The translations under genes and the position numbers were made by a program. A DNA stretch of 64,000 nucleotides, from positions 14,210 to 78,209 of the forward strand of contig CAAGBI010000076.1 of assembly GCA_900768015.1 (NCBI GenBank). Direction: 5' to 3'. The notes under the pieces are model-generated. The model saw only the letters and a list, made by a program, of their open reading frames with translations, did no database searches and was not told where the DNA came from. Origin of the DNA: an uncultured Alistipes sp. (GTDB lineage Bacteria; Bacteroidota; Bacteroidia; Bacteroidales; Rikenellaceae). Below are positions 49,701-57,751 of the stretch, in pieces. The first letter of the stretch is position 1. Each line of letters begins with the position of its first letter.

Positions 49701-51323
49701 TTAGTTATTAATCTCCTTTATGGGGCGTGAGGATGATGCCCAGGGGCTCTCCACGCCGATTATGTCTGCTATTGTGGGTGCCACCTCCACGATGCTCACC
49801 GTGCGCGCGATGCTCTGGGGCGTAAGGCCACCACCCGAGATGATGAGGGGCACACTACGGTCGTAGCGGTAGCCCGCGTGCGAAGTGGAGCGGTAGTCGG
49901 TGCTCTCGACCATCCAGCCGGGCATGAAGTCGATGATGACATCGCCCGAGCGTGTCGAGAAGAATGACTGCTGCACGAGGCGCATGCGGCCCTCGCCAAA
50001 GCTTGTGTTACGCAGTGCCGTAGCCGATATTGCCGTAGATACACCGCGCAGCTGCAAGAGGAATGTGGCGACCTCCTCCTGTATTGTCTCCACCGAGAGC
50101 TTCTTCTCCAAGAGCAACTCGTGGTCGAGGTAGAGGGCGTTGTTGGCAAAGCCCAAGAGGTACTCGCCCGAGCCATGGTGTGCGCCAAGGAAGGCATTCA
50201 CGATGACCTCCATCTGGCGGGTGTTGAAGCGCTCGCGCTGCGTGCCACCCTGGGGGTTGTACGAGGGTGCTGTGCCGTGGTCCGAGGTGAGCACCACGAT
50301 GGCGTTATCCTTGCCTCCCACCTGTGCGTAGATGTAGGTTAGGAACTCTGCAAGGGTGGCATCGAGGCGATAGAGCATATCTTCGTACTCGATAGACTCG
50401 GGGCCGTATGTCTCGGCTATGTAGCGGGGTGTATCGAGGCAGATGTTGAGCACATCGGTTGCTGCGTCGCTACCCAATCGCTCCTGTGCCACAGCCTGCG
50501 AGGCAAACTCAAAGAGCATGGTGTTTCCCGCGGGGGTGTAGCACATGTGACCATATGCCGAGTTATCAAGGTCGAGGTCTACATCGCTCAGAAGCTTCGT
50601 AGTCTTACCCTTGATGCCCTCCACAACTGCCACCTCGCTATTGCGGTAGTTCAAGATGTTACCCACTGGTTCCCAGCGCTCCAAGCGGTAGAAGGCGTTT
50701 GTGCCATCGCTATTGTAGCGTGCCACCCACTCGGGCAACGATGCAGCGTATGCCGCACATGTAGTCCAGTATGTCTTGTTGCGCTCAACCCAGTATGCCA
50801 CGCCACGACGGCCATTTAGCACGATAGCCGAATAGGGCTCTATGGCTATTGTTATCTGCTTGCCACCCGCTATACCATCTACGACCATGTCGCCAAGCGT
50901 GGGGGCCTGAAGGCGGTGGGGTGAGCAGCTAATGGCGCCCGTGCTGAAGGGTACGGGGTGTGACTTCTTGTCTGCGATGATGTCGTGGCGCGAGCCATCG
51001 GTGTGGCTCCACCAGCTGCGACCTATGACGCCATGCACCGAGGGCTGTGCTCCCGTTGCGAGGGTTGCGAGACCCGCCTCGGTGGATGTCAGGGCGTAGT
51101 CGTACTCCGCATCAGTGAAGTTAACACCCTCGCGCATAAGGCGCTTGAAGCCATCCTCGCCAAAGCCATCGGCATAGCGCTCGAGGTCCTGGGCACGCAT
51201 CGAGCCGACAACGATGTTTACGACCAACTTGGGCCTTTTATCTTGTGCCGCGGCATCGTAGCCCACAAGGAGCATCGCCAATGCCACAATAGAGGTAAAT
51301 ATTCTTAGTCTCATAACTTTCAA
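49701..51323 (-). CDS. alkaline phosphatase superfamily protein (PafA-like), metal site altered
   Basis: 540 residues with a signal peptide (cut about AAAQ-DK). The PafA plan is recognisable: LVVNIVVGSMRAQDLERY (35-50), STEAGLATLATG with the nucleophile-position T81, YGPESIEYEDMLYRLDATLAEFL and LTSDHGTAPSY. PafA-type enzymes bind two Zn with Asp in VVDQMR, Thr, Asp and His in a TDYVGH-type block, Asp-His in DH and a late His in THVP. Here the first Asp is G40, the TDYVGH block reads TPRYIAETYG, and the late His position reads YDRSVP; only T81 and the DH pair remain. Probably catalytically changed or inactive; periplasmic. Confidence 0.8.
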   Translation of the reverse strand: MKVMRLRIFTSIVALAMLLVGYDAAAQDKRPKLVVNIVVGSMRAQDLERYADGFGEDGFKRLMREGVNFTDAEYDYALTSTEAGLATLATGAQPSVHGVIGRSWWSHTDGSRHDIIADKKSHPVPFSTGAISCSPHRLQAPTLGDMVVDGIAGGKQITIAIEPYSAIVLNGRRGVAYWVERNKTYWTTCAAYAASLPEWVARYNSDGTNAFYRLERWEPVGNILNYRNSEVAVVEGIKGKTTKLLSDVDLDLDNSAYGHMCYTPAGNTMLFEFASQAVAQERLGSDAATDVLNICLDTPRYIAETYGPESIEYEDMLYRLDATLAEFLTYIYAQVGGKDNAIVVLTSDHGTAPSYNPQGGTQRERFNTRQMEVIVNAFLGAHHGSGEYLLGFANNALYLDHELLLEKKLSVETIQEEVATFLLQLRGVSTAISATALRNTSFGEGRMRLVQQSFFSTRSGDVIIDFMPGWMVESTDYRSTSHAGYRYDRSVPLIISGGGLTPQSIARTVSIVEVAPTIADIIGVESPWASSSRPIKEINN

Positions 51324-51336
51324 AAATCCCGCAAAG

Positions 51337-52317
51337 TTACAAATTTATTTGTAACATACGCTCGAAATGGGCTTTTTCTTCCGAGAAATCGACTTGCGAT
51401 AGCGCCGCAATGTCGTCGAGCTGCTTGCGACAGAATGTTTTGTATGCCTCGCTTGCGGGGTCAAAGGGTCGATGCTCAGCCGCCGATACCACCTTTTGCA
51501 CCCTCTGCATCAGAGACTTAGCCTCACTTGTGAGTGCTGCTGAGAAGAACTTCTCGGCGATGTAGTCCACGGCCAGGGGCGAGGGGTGTACCATGTCGCT
51601 GTCGTAGAAGCGGTAGTCGCGCAGGTCGTCCATCATAATCTCGTACGAGGGGAAGTAGTCGACACCCTTGCCATAGCCCGCACACACCTCCGATACGGCG
51701 ACGCGGAGTATAGCCTTGCTTAGCGCATTATCCTCCATACCTTCGCCTATATGTCGCACGGGGCTGACGCTAAAAAGCACGCGCCCATTTACGCTCTCCA
51801 CGATGTTTGTCAACGCCTCGACAACCTCAGCAACCGAGAGCAGACGGCGGTTGAAGAGCTTGGCGGGTTGCTTGTGGCAGTTGGCAACGACCACCCCCAT
51901 ATCGCGGTGCTCGTAGCACCATGCCGTGCCGAGCGTAACAATCGTTAAGTCACTGCCACTCAGTTCCTTGCCGCCATAGGCTAAGCGCTGCTGCATAACC
52001 TCGGTAGCCTGCTCGGGCGTAGTGCCCGAAATCGAGGAGTGCATGTCGTAGTTCACAACACGCCCCTCGAGGTTTACCATAAGTTCCTCACGCACAACGC
52101 GCTCTCCTTGCATTGCACGCATCATCATATCCACCGCGCGGGCGATGCTTGCGGGGTTGAAGAGTATGCCTGTGGGCGAGTCCACGACATGAAATTTGTG
52201 GCGCTGCAGGCGTTGCGCTATGTTAGACGCGAAGCACGAACCAAGGCATACGATATGCGTATCGTAGCCTATTGGTTCGCTCCATGGCGCTATATCTATC
52301 TCTGTACGAAATTCCAT
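51337..52317 (-). CDS. GSCFA domain protein
   Basis: 326 residues. The name-giving motif LGSCFASNIAQRL lies near residue 26, with VVDSPTGILFNP, TLGTAWCYEHRDMG and SPVRHIGEGM later, as in this SGNH-like hydrolase family of Bacteroidota. Catalytic Ser and His appear present. Esterase or acyl transfer role is inferred; no signal peptide. First gene of the leftward group reaching DUF2851; promoter just upstream. Confidence 0.9.
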   Translation of the reverse strand: MEFRTEIDIAPWSEPIGYDTHIVCLGSCFASNIAQRLQRHKFHVVDSPTGILFNPASIARAVDMMMRAMQGERVVREELMVNLEGRVVNYDMHSSISGTTPEQATEVMQQRLAYGGKELSGSDLTIVTLGTAWCYEHRDMGVVVANCHKQPAKLFNRRLLSVAEVVEALTNIVESVNGRVLFSVSPVRHIGEGMEDNALSKAILRVAVSEVCAGYGKGVDYFPSYEIMMDDLRDYRFYDSDMVHPSPLAVDYIAEKFFSAALTSEAKSLMQRVQKVVSAAEHRPFDPASEAYKTFCRKQLDDIAALSQVDFSEEKAHFERMLQINL

Positions 52318-52332
52318 AATACGATTTTAGCG

Positions 52333-52340
52333 CAAAGATA
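52333..52340 (-). promoter_or_regulatory. -7 promoter element of the GSCFA operon
   Basis: Minus-strand TATCTTTG, 15 bp before the GSCFA ATG. Confidence 0.65.
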
Positions 52341-52362
52341 CACAAACAACCGAAAAAAAGGC

Positions 52363-52370
52363 TATCTTTG
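52363..52370 (+). promoter_or_regulatory. -7 promoter element of luxS-mtnN
   Basis: Plus-strand TATCTTTG, 39 bp before the luxS ATG; the divergent boxes are 22 bp apart. Confidence 0.65.
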
Positions 52371-52409
52371 CACTATAATTTGTAGACAACATAAAATAAA
52401 TATAGCACT

Positions 52410-52922
52410 ATGAAAAAGAATATCGTTTCATCGTTCGATGTAGACCACCGCACACTCGATGCTGGCCTCTACCTCCGTTCGGTTTACACAATCAACGAGG
52501 AGTATCAGGTGCGCTCATGGGATTTGCGCTTCCGTGCACCTATGGCACATGCTCCCCTCGGCTCGGGCGAGGTACACACCATCGAGCACCTCATGGCCTA
52601 CTACTTGCGCCTCGACGAGAAGATTGGCTCATCTATCGTGTCGTTCTGCCCTATGGGTTGCAAGACGGGCTTCTACCTCTCTACGATGCAGAATGTAGAG
52701 GCCGAGGACATCCGCATGGCCTTGGCAAAGGTCTATAAGGAGGTATTTCCATTGAAGTCGGCAGCTGATGTCGTGGGTCTCAACGAGATACAGTGTGGCA
52801 ACCCCGGCTTGTATGCCATCGACACCACAAACGCCGCTATGGCAGAGTATATGCGCGTGCTCTTTACGGCTCAGGAGGCCGAGAAGCTTGGCATAGGTAA
52901 TGTTTATGAGAAGTGGTGGTAG
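52410..52922 (+). CDS. luxS: S-ribosylhomocysteine lyase LuxS
   Basis: 170 residues. The Zn site H-T-I-E-H (VHTIEHLMAYYLR) and the late Cys in IQCGNPGLYA are intact, as is CPMGCKTGFYL with the second active Cys. It splits S-ribosylhomocysteine into homocysteine and DPD, the precursor of AI-2. It is followed after one base by the nucleosidase that makes its substrate. Confidence 0.97.
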   Translation: MKKNIVSSFDVDHRTLDAGLYLRSVYTINEEYQVRSWDLRFRAPMAHAPLGSGEVHTIEHLMAYYLRLDEKIGSSIVSFCPMGCKTGFYLSTMQNVEAEDIRMALAKVYKEVFPLKSAADVVGLNEIQCGNPGLYAIDTTNAAMAEYMRVLFTAQEAEKLGIGNVYEKWW

Positions 52923-52923
52923 T

Positions 52924-53514
52924 ATGAGAGTTCTTATCTGCGCCCCCACATCGCGCGAGTACCGCGCCATGCGCTACGCCTTGGATAAGGCTACAAACCT
53001 AAAGCACACATACGACCTCGTGGAGGTGGGCATCGGCAAGGCACTCTCTTCGGCGGGTGTGTCGCGTGCCCTTACGCTTGCTACCGAGAAGTATGATATG
53101 TTGGCAGTCGTGGGCTTTGCTGCTGCGGCCCTTGGTCGCAAGCAGGGCGACATCGTCATGCCCTCACGCGCCATCCACCACGACGCTATCATCCCCGAGG
53201 GCTTCTGCCCCGAGATTACCGACCCACGCGCCTTGCGTGGCACGGATGCCGAGACGGTCTTCACGGGCGACTCGTTCGTAAATGCCGACATCGTGCGCGA
53301 TATTAAGGCGCGCTTTGGCGTGGAGTGCGGACTCTTCGACATGGAGATTGCCGCCATCTGCCAGGTTGCGGAGCTCTACGACAACATCCCCGTTGTGGCG
53401 GTTAAGTATGTCTCGGATGTCCCCGAGGCGGGTCACTCGGAGCACTCTTACGATGAGTTTGCCGATGCGCACTCCGACTTTACGCCACTCTTGGAGCGCT
53501 TAGAGTTGTTGTAA
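52924..53514 (+). CDS. mtnN: 5'-methylthioadenosine/S-adenosylhomocysteine nucleosidase-like protein
   Basis: 196 residues from MRVLICAPTSREYRAM (an ATG at 52900 would overlap luxS). The catalytic residues match Pfs: E12 in the N-terminal strand, Glu in LFDMEIAAI and Asp in VKYVSDVPE; the phosphorylase-type GDIVMPSRAIHHDA block is present. It is shorter and more divergent than E. coli Pfs, but the pairing with luxS supports the activity: SAH to S-ribosylhomocysteine plus adenine. Confidence 0.85.
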   Translation: MRVLICAPTSREYRAMRYALDKATNLKHTYDLVEVGIGKALSSAGVSRALTLATEKYDMLAVVGFAAAALGRKQGDIVMPSRAIHHDAIIPEGFCPEITDPRALRGTDAETVFTGDSFVNADIVRDIKARFGVECGLFDMEIAAICQVAELYDNIPVVAVKYVSDVPEAGHSEHSYDEFADAHSDFTPLLERLELL

Positions 53515-53540
53515 TAGGTTACAATAATTCCTCAAAAATT

Positions 53541-53577
53541 AGGGGATGACTAACACGCAATTAGTCATCCCCTTTAA
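53541..53577. terminator. bidirectional terminator between mtnN and pyrB
   Basis: AGGGGATGACTAA pairs with TTAGTCATCCCCT (13 bp), with A/T-rich sides on both strands; serves the convergent luxS-mtnN and pyr operons. Confidence 0.85.
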
Positions 53578-53596
53578 TTGTACTATGAAGCAACGG

Positions 53597-54664
53597 CTAC
53601 TTAGCCTCCGACTCGCAGTAGACACAGCGCACGATGCCCTCCGAGTGCTCGAAGCGGGGGCGCACGGGCTCCAAGTTCGAGATGCAGAGTGGGTTAGGAC
53701 ACTTGCACGCCAAAGCCTCACCACCATGGTCGAAGGTGCGGCTCTCGTCGTTCTGCCACTCCAAGAGTTTTAGGATGAGGGCCATACGCACGAACTTACC
53801 ATTCTCCACCTGGCGGAAGTATGCTGCGCGTGGGTCGTCGTCAACATCAATAGCAATCTCGTTGACGCGGGGTAGTGGGTGCAAGACAGCCATATGCTCC
53901 TTTGCGCCGCGCATCTTAGCTGCGTCAAGAACGAAGCAGTCCTTAACACGCTCATACTCATCCAAGTCCGTGAAGCGCTCCTGCTGCACGCGCGTCATAT
54001 AGAGGATGTCGACCTCGCCAATAACGCTCTCGATGTCCGCAACCTCGCGATACTCAATGCCATAGCGGTCGCACACATCGCGCTTGATGTAGTCGGGTAG
54101 TGCCAACTCTGGGGGCGCGATAAGTATGAACTTGGTGTTGGCGTAGCGTGTCATAGCCTTGATGAGCGAGTGCACGGTGCGGCCATACTTTAGGTCGCCA
54201 ACCAAGCCGATGGTGAGGTTATCGAGGCGGCCCAACTCACGCTTGATGGTGAGCAGGTCGGTCATCGTCTGCGTGGGATGGCTGTGTGAGCCGTCGCCAG
54301 CGTTGATGATGGGTGTGCGCGACACCTCCGTAGCGGCAAGGGGAGCACCCTCCACCTTGTGGCGCATGGCGATGATGTCGGCAAAGCAGTTGATAACCCT
54401 CACGGTGTCCTGCACGGTCTCGCCCTTAGATACTGATGATGACTTTGCGTCGGCGAAGCCCAAGACATTGCCACCAAGCTCCATCATCGCTGCGGTGAAG
54501 CTAAGGCGTGTGCGTGTGCTGGGCTCGTAGAATAGCGTAGCGAGCTTCTTGCCGCGGCACACCTCGCTATACTTCGCGCGGTTGGCGATGATATCCTCGG
54601 CGAGGGCGATAATCTCGGCAATCTCCTGTACCGAAAGGTCGGTAGGGTCAATCAGATGCTTCAT
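53597..54664 (-). CDS. pyrB: aspartate carbamoyltransferase fused to a PyrI-type zinc domain
   Basis: 355 residues. Catalytic part 1 to about 305: FYEPSTRTRLSF (carbamoyl phosphate site), HSHPTQTMTDL, HPLPRVNEI. The C-terminal ~48 residues match the zinc domain of the regulatory chain PyrI: ACKCPNPLCISNLEPVRPRF with C322-x4-C327, then VRCVYCESEAK with C347-x2-C350. PyrI's nucleotide-binding allosteric domain is absent and no pyrI gene follows. PyrB makes carbamoyl aspartate. Without the allosteric domain no CTP feedback of the E. coli kind is expected. Last gene of the pyr operon. Confidence 0.93.
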   Translation of the reverse strand: MKHLIDPTDLSVQEIAEIIALAEDIIANRAKYSEVCRGKKLATLFYEPSTRTRLSFTAAMMELGGNVLGFADAKSSSVSKGETVQDTVRVINCFADIIAMRHKVEGAPLAATEVSRTPIINAGDGSHSHPTQTMTDLLTIKRELGRLDNLTIGLVGDLKYGRTVHSLIKAMTRYANTKFILIAPPELALPDYIKRDVCDRYGIEYREVADIESVIGEVDILYMTRVQQERFTDLDEYERVKDCFVLDAAKMRGAKEHMAVLHPLPRVNEIAIDVDDDPRAAYFRQVENGKFVRMALILKLLEWQNDESRTFDHGGEALACKCPNPLCISNLEPVRPRFEHSEGIVRCVYCESEAK

Positions 54665-54690
54665 GGGTGTGTATAGCTATTATAGTTGAA

Positions 54691-55320
54691 TTACTTAATC
54701 CAGCTCTCGTCCGATGGGTTGTTGCGGAACTTAAGGATGCGCTCCTTGTCCTCAGCCTTGATGTAACCCTCCTCGGCTGCCACCTCCACGAGGGCGTCGA
54801 GGTTAGAGAGCGAGTAGTTCTTAGCCTCGGCAGCTGCCAAGCGGTCCAAGCCCTTCTGCATGCCGTAAGTGAAGATGCTCACGATACCCAAAACATCGGC
54901 ACCAGCGTTGCGCAAAGCCTCGACTACCTCGATGCAGCTGCCCGCAGTAGAGATGAGGTCCTCGACAACAACAACCTTCTGGCCAGCCTCCAACTTACCC
55001 TCAATCTGGTTGCCACGGCCGTGGTCCTTAGAGCCAGAGCGAACATAACCCATAGGGAGGTTAAGGATGGTAGCGGTGATGGCAGCGTGTGCGATACCTG
55101 CAGTCGATGTACCCATCAACACCTCCACCTCGGGGTAGTGCTTGCGGATGAGCTCAGCAAGACCCTCCTCAACATGGTTGCGCACCTCGGGAGCGGTGAG
55201 TGTGAGGCGGTTGTCGCAGTAGATGGGGCTCTTGATGCCACTTGCCCATGTGAAGGGCTGCTCGGGGCGCAAGAATACTGCACCAATTGAAAGCAAATCT
55301 TTCGCAATCTTCTTTTCCAT
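54691..55320 (-). CDS. pyrE: orotate phosphoribosyltransferase
   Basis: 209 residues. [21 protein letters not shown] is the PRPP-binding motif; [12 protein letters not shown] and [12 protein letters not shown] are typical of PyrE. Joins orotate and PRPP to give OMP. Between pyrF and pyrB, with 26 bp to pyrB. Confidence 0.97.
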   Translation of the reverse strand: MEKKIAKDLLSIGAVFLRPEQPFTWASGIKSPIYCDNRLTLTAPEVRNHVEEGLAELIRKHYPEVEVLMGTSTAGIAHAAITATILNLPMGYVRSGSKDHGRGNQIEGKLEAGQKVVVVEDLISTAGSCIEVVEALRNAGADVLGIVSIFTYGMQKGLDRLAAAEAKNYSLSNLDALVEVAAEEGYIKAEDKERILKFRNNPSDESWIK

Positions 55321-55362
55321 AGTCTATTCTGTTTTTAATTCGTTCGGTTAATTATGTTAACT

Positions 55363-56067
55363 TTATGCCTCGGCAAACTCCTTCATGCAGCGCTCGTATG
55401 CGGCAACGGGGTCGTCAGCAGCAGTGATGGGGCGGCCTACGACGATGAAGTCCGATCCAATCTCGCGAGCACGCTCGGGAGTGGTTACGCGCACCTGGTC
55501 GCCAACATCGCCATCAGCGAAGCGTACGCCTGGGGTAACGGTCATGAACTCCTTGCCACATGCCTCCTTAACCATCGCTGCCTCGAGGGGTGAGCATACC
55601 ACGCCATCCAAGCCCGCAGCCTTAGCGTTCTCGGCATACTTAACGATGGTGTCGTTGATCGAAGCGCCAATCAAGAGCTCCTTCTGCATGCGCTCCTCCG
55701 AAGTAGATGTGAGCTGTGTCACGGCGATAAGCAAGGGGCGTGTGCCATCCTCGCGTGTGAGACCCTCGATAGCGGCCTTCATCATATCCACAGTACCCGC
55801 TGCGTGAACATTGGTCATGTCCACATCCAAGTTGCGCAATACCGACATAGCCTTCTTAACCGTATTTGGAATGTCGTGCAACTTAAGGTCGAGGAAGATG
55901 CGGTGACCGCGCTCCTTGATGGTACGCACGATCTCGGGGCCCTCGGCATAGAAGAGCTCCATGCCAATCTTCACGAAGGGCTTGCGGCCAGTGAACTTAT
56001 CTAAGAAGTTAAGTGTCTGCTCCTTGCTGCTGAAATCGCAAGCAATAATTACATCACGCTTACTCAT
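55363..56067 (-). CDS. pyrF: orotidine 5'-phosphate decarboxylase
   Basis: 234 residues. N-terminal [19 protein letters not shown], the catalytic D-x-K-x2-D block [17 protein letters not shown], and the phosphate grip [15 protein letters not shown] and [21 protein letters not shown]. Makes UMP. Short form as in Bacillus-type OMP decarboxylases. Confidence 0.97.
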   Translation of the reverse strand: MSKRDVIIACDFSSKEQTLNFLDKFTGRKPFVKIGMELFYAEGPEIVRTIKERGHRIFLDLKLHDIPNTVKKAMSVLRNLDVDMTNVHAAGTVDMMKAAIEGLTREDGTRPLLIAVTQLTSTSEERMQKELLIGASINDTIVKYAENAKAAGLDGVVCSPLEAAMVKEACGKEFMTVTPGVRFADGDVGDQVRVTTPERAREIGSDFIVVGRPITAADDPVAAYERCMKEFAEA

Positions 56068-56094
56068 AATCTCTATTTATAGTTTTAGGTGTTT

Positions 56095-57015
56095 TTACTT
56101 TACAATACCGATAATGTCGCTCAGGCGCTCGATGCCGAGGCGCTCCATCTCCTTGGGCAATGCCTCCACAATCTCCTTTGCGGCGTAGGGGTTCTTGAGG
56201 TTGGCGGCACCCACCTGTACGGCTGTAGCACCCGCCATCATCATCTCGATGACATCCGAAGCGGAGCTTACGCCACCGCAACCCATAACGGGGATGTTGC
56301 AGGCGTTAGCAACCTGATATACCATGCGCACAGCAACGGGGAAGATGGCGTCACCCGAGAAACCGCCCATCTTATTGGCGATGACGGGCTTGCGACGCAT
56401 GGTGTCGATGCGCATGCCCAACAAGGTGTTAATCAGACAGATACCATCAGCACCCGCCTCCTCGCACGCCTTAGCGATGGCTACGATGTCCGTAACATTG
56501 GGGCTGAGCTTGATGAATACGGGCTTCTTCGTAACGGCCTTGACGCGGCGCGTAACCTCGGCTGCCGACTCGGGCTGTGTGCCGAAGCTCATGCCGCCAT
56601 TATGCACATTGGGGCACGATACATTGACCTCGATAATCTCGACCTGCTCCTCTTTGTCAATCTTGGCGCAGCACTCCTCATACTCCTCCAACGAGAAGCC
56701 ACTGATGTTGGCTACGATGGGGTTGTGGAAGATGGTGCGGAGGTGGGGTAGCTCCTCGGCGATGACCTGGTCGATGCCGGGGTTCTGCAAGCCTACGGAG
56801 TTGATAAGACCCGAGGTGCACTCCGCGATGCGGGGTGTGGGGTTACCAAAGCGGGCGTCGCGCGTAGTGCCCTTGAATGATATTGCACCAAGGCAGTCCA
56901 AGTCGTAGTACTCCGCGAACTCGCGGCCGAAGCCGAAGGTTCCTGATGCGGGAATTACGGGGTTTGTGAGCTTCACACCGCAAAGCTCAACAGATGTGTC
57001 GTAGTGCTTTACCAT
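56095..57015 (-). CDS. pyrD: dihydroorotate dehydrogenase B, catalytic subunit
   Basis: 306 residues, type 1B. NPVIPASGTFGFG, GLQNPGIDQVI, INVSCPNVHNGGMSFG-type block (here VNVSCPNVHNGG with the catalytic Cys), FIKLSPNVTD and MGCGGVSSASDVIEMMMAGA. Works with PyrK and NAD+. Its start overlaps the pyrK stop by 7 bp. Confidence 0.97.
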   Translation of the reverse strand: MVKHYDTSVELCGVKLTNPVIPASGTFGFGREFAEYYDLDCLGAISFKGTTRDARFGNPTPRIAECTSGLINSVGLQNPGIDQVIAEELPHLRTIFHNPIVANISGFSLEEYEECCAKIDKEEQVEIIEVNVSCPNVHNGGMSFGTQPESAAEVTRRVKAVTKKPVFIKLSPNVTDIVAIAKACEEAGADGICLINTLLGMRIDTMRRKPVIANKMGGFSGDAIFPVAVRMVYQVANACNIPVMGCGGVSSASDVIEMMMAGATAVQVGAANLKNPYAAKEIVEALPKEMERLGIERLSDIIGIVK

Positions 57016-57749
57016 ATAATCTCCTCTCTTTTAAGTACGGGACCATCCTTGCAGATGCGCTTATTGCCATACTTGGTCTTGCAGGTGCAACCCATGCAAG
57101 CACCAAAGCCGCAACCCATGCGCTCCTCGAAGCTGAACTCCGCGGGCACATCGGTAGCATCGTACAAAGCCTTCAACATTGGCAGCGGACCACAGGTGTA
57201 GAGGTAGTCGAACTCGATGCCCGCCTCGCGGATGGCGTCGGTAACGAAGCCCTTGATGCCCATAGAGCCATCTGCCGTAGCAACATATACATCCACGCCC
57301 AACGCCTCGAACTCTGCCTTATAGAAGACCTCGCTTGCGGTGTTGAAGCCCAACACCACGCGGGGCTGCTTACCCTCGCTAAGGAGGCGCTTGCAGAGGT
57401 TATACATCGGTGGCACACCAACGCCACCACCTACAAGAAGTGGGCGCTGTGCTGCGTTCTCGGTAGAGAAGCCGTTGCCGAGGCCTGTGAGGATGTCGAG
57501 AACCTTACCCGCCTGCATATGGCGCATCTGCTCCGTGCCGCGACCAACCACCTTATATATAATAGTGAGTGTCGCGTCGTCGTAGTCGCACACCGAGATG
57601 GGGCGGCGCAGGAACTTACCCTCGAGCTCGAGGTTGACGAACTGACCCGAGCGTGTGATATATTGCGTATCGCCCTCCAACACCATGCGGTAGACCGCAG
57701 GTGTCAGAGGCTCGTTAGATACGATAGTGTATAATCCTTTCTTGTACAT
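57009..57749 (-). CDS. pyrK: dihydroorotate dehydrogenase B, electron transfer subunit
   Basis: 246 residues. FAD domain with FLRRPISVCDYDD, NAD domain LLVGGGVGVPPMYNL, and the C-terminal 2Fe-2S site MGCGFGACMGCTCKT with the fourth Cys in RICKDGPVL. Passes electrons from PyrD to NAD+. Two bases after carB. Confidence 0.97.
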   Translation of the reverse strand: MYKKGLYTIVSNEPLTPAVYRMVLEGDTQYITRSGQFVNLELEGKFLRRPISVCDYDDATLTIIYKVVGRGTEQMRHMQAGKVLDILTGLGNGFSTENAAQRPLLVGGGVGVPPMYNLCKRLLSEGKQPRVVLGFNTASEVFYKAEFEALGVDVYVATADGSMGIKGFVTDAIREAGIEFDYLYTCGPLPMLKALYDATDVPAEFSFEERMGCGFGACMGCTCKTKYGNKRICKDGPVLKREEIIW

Positions 57750-57751
57750 CG

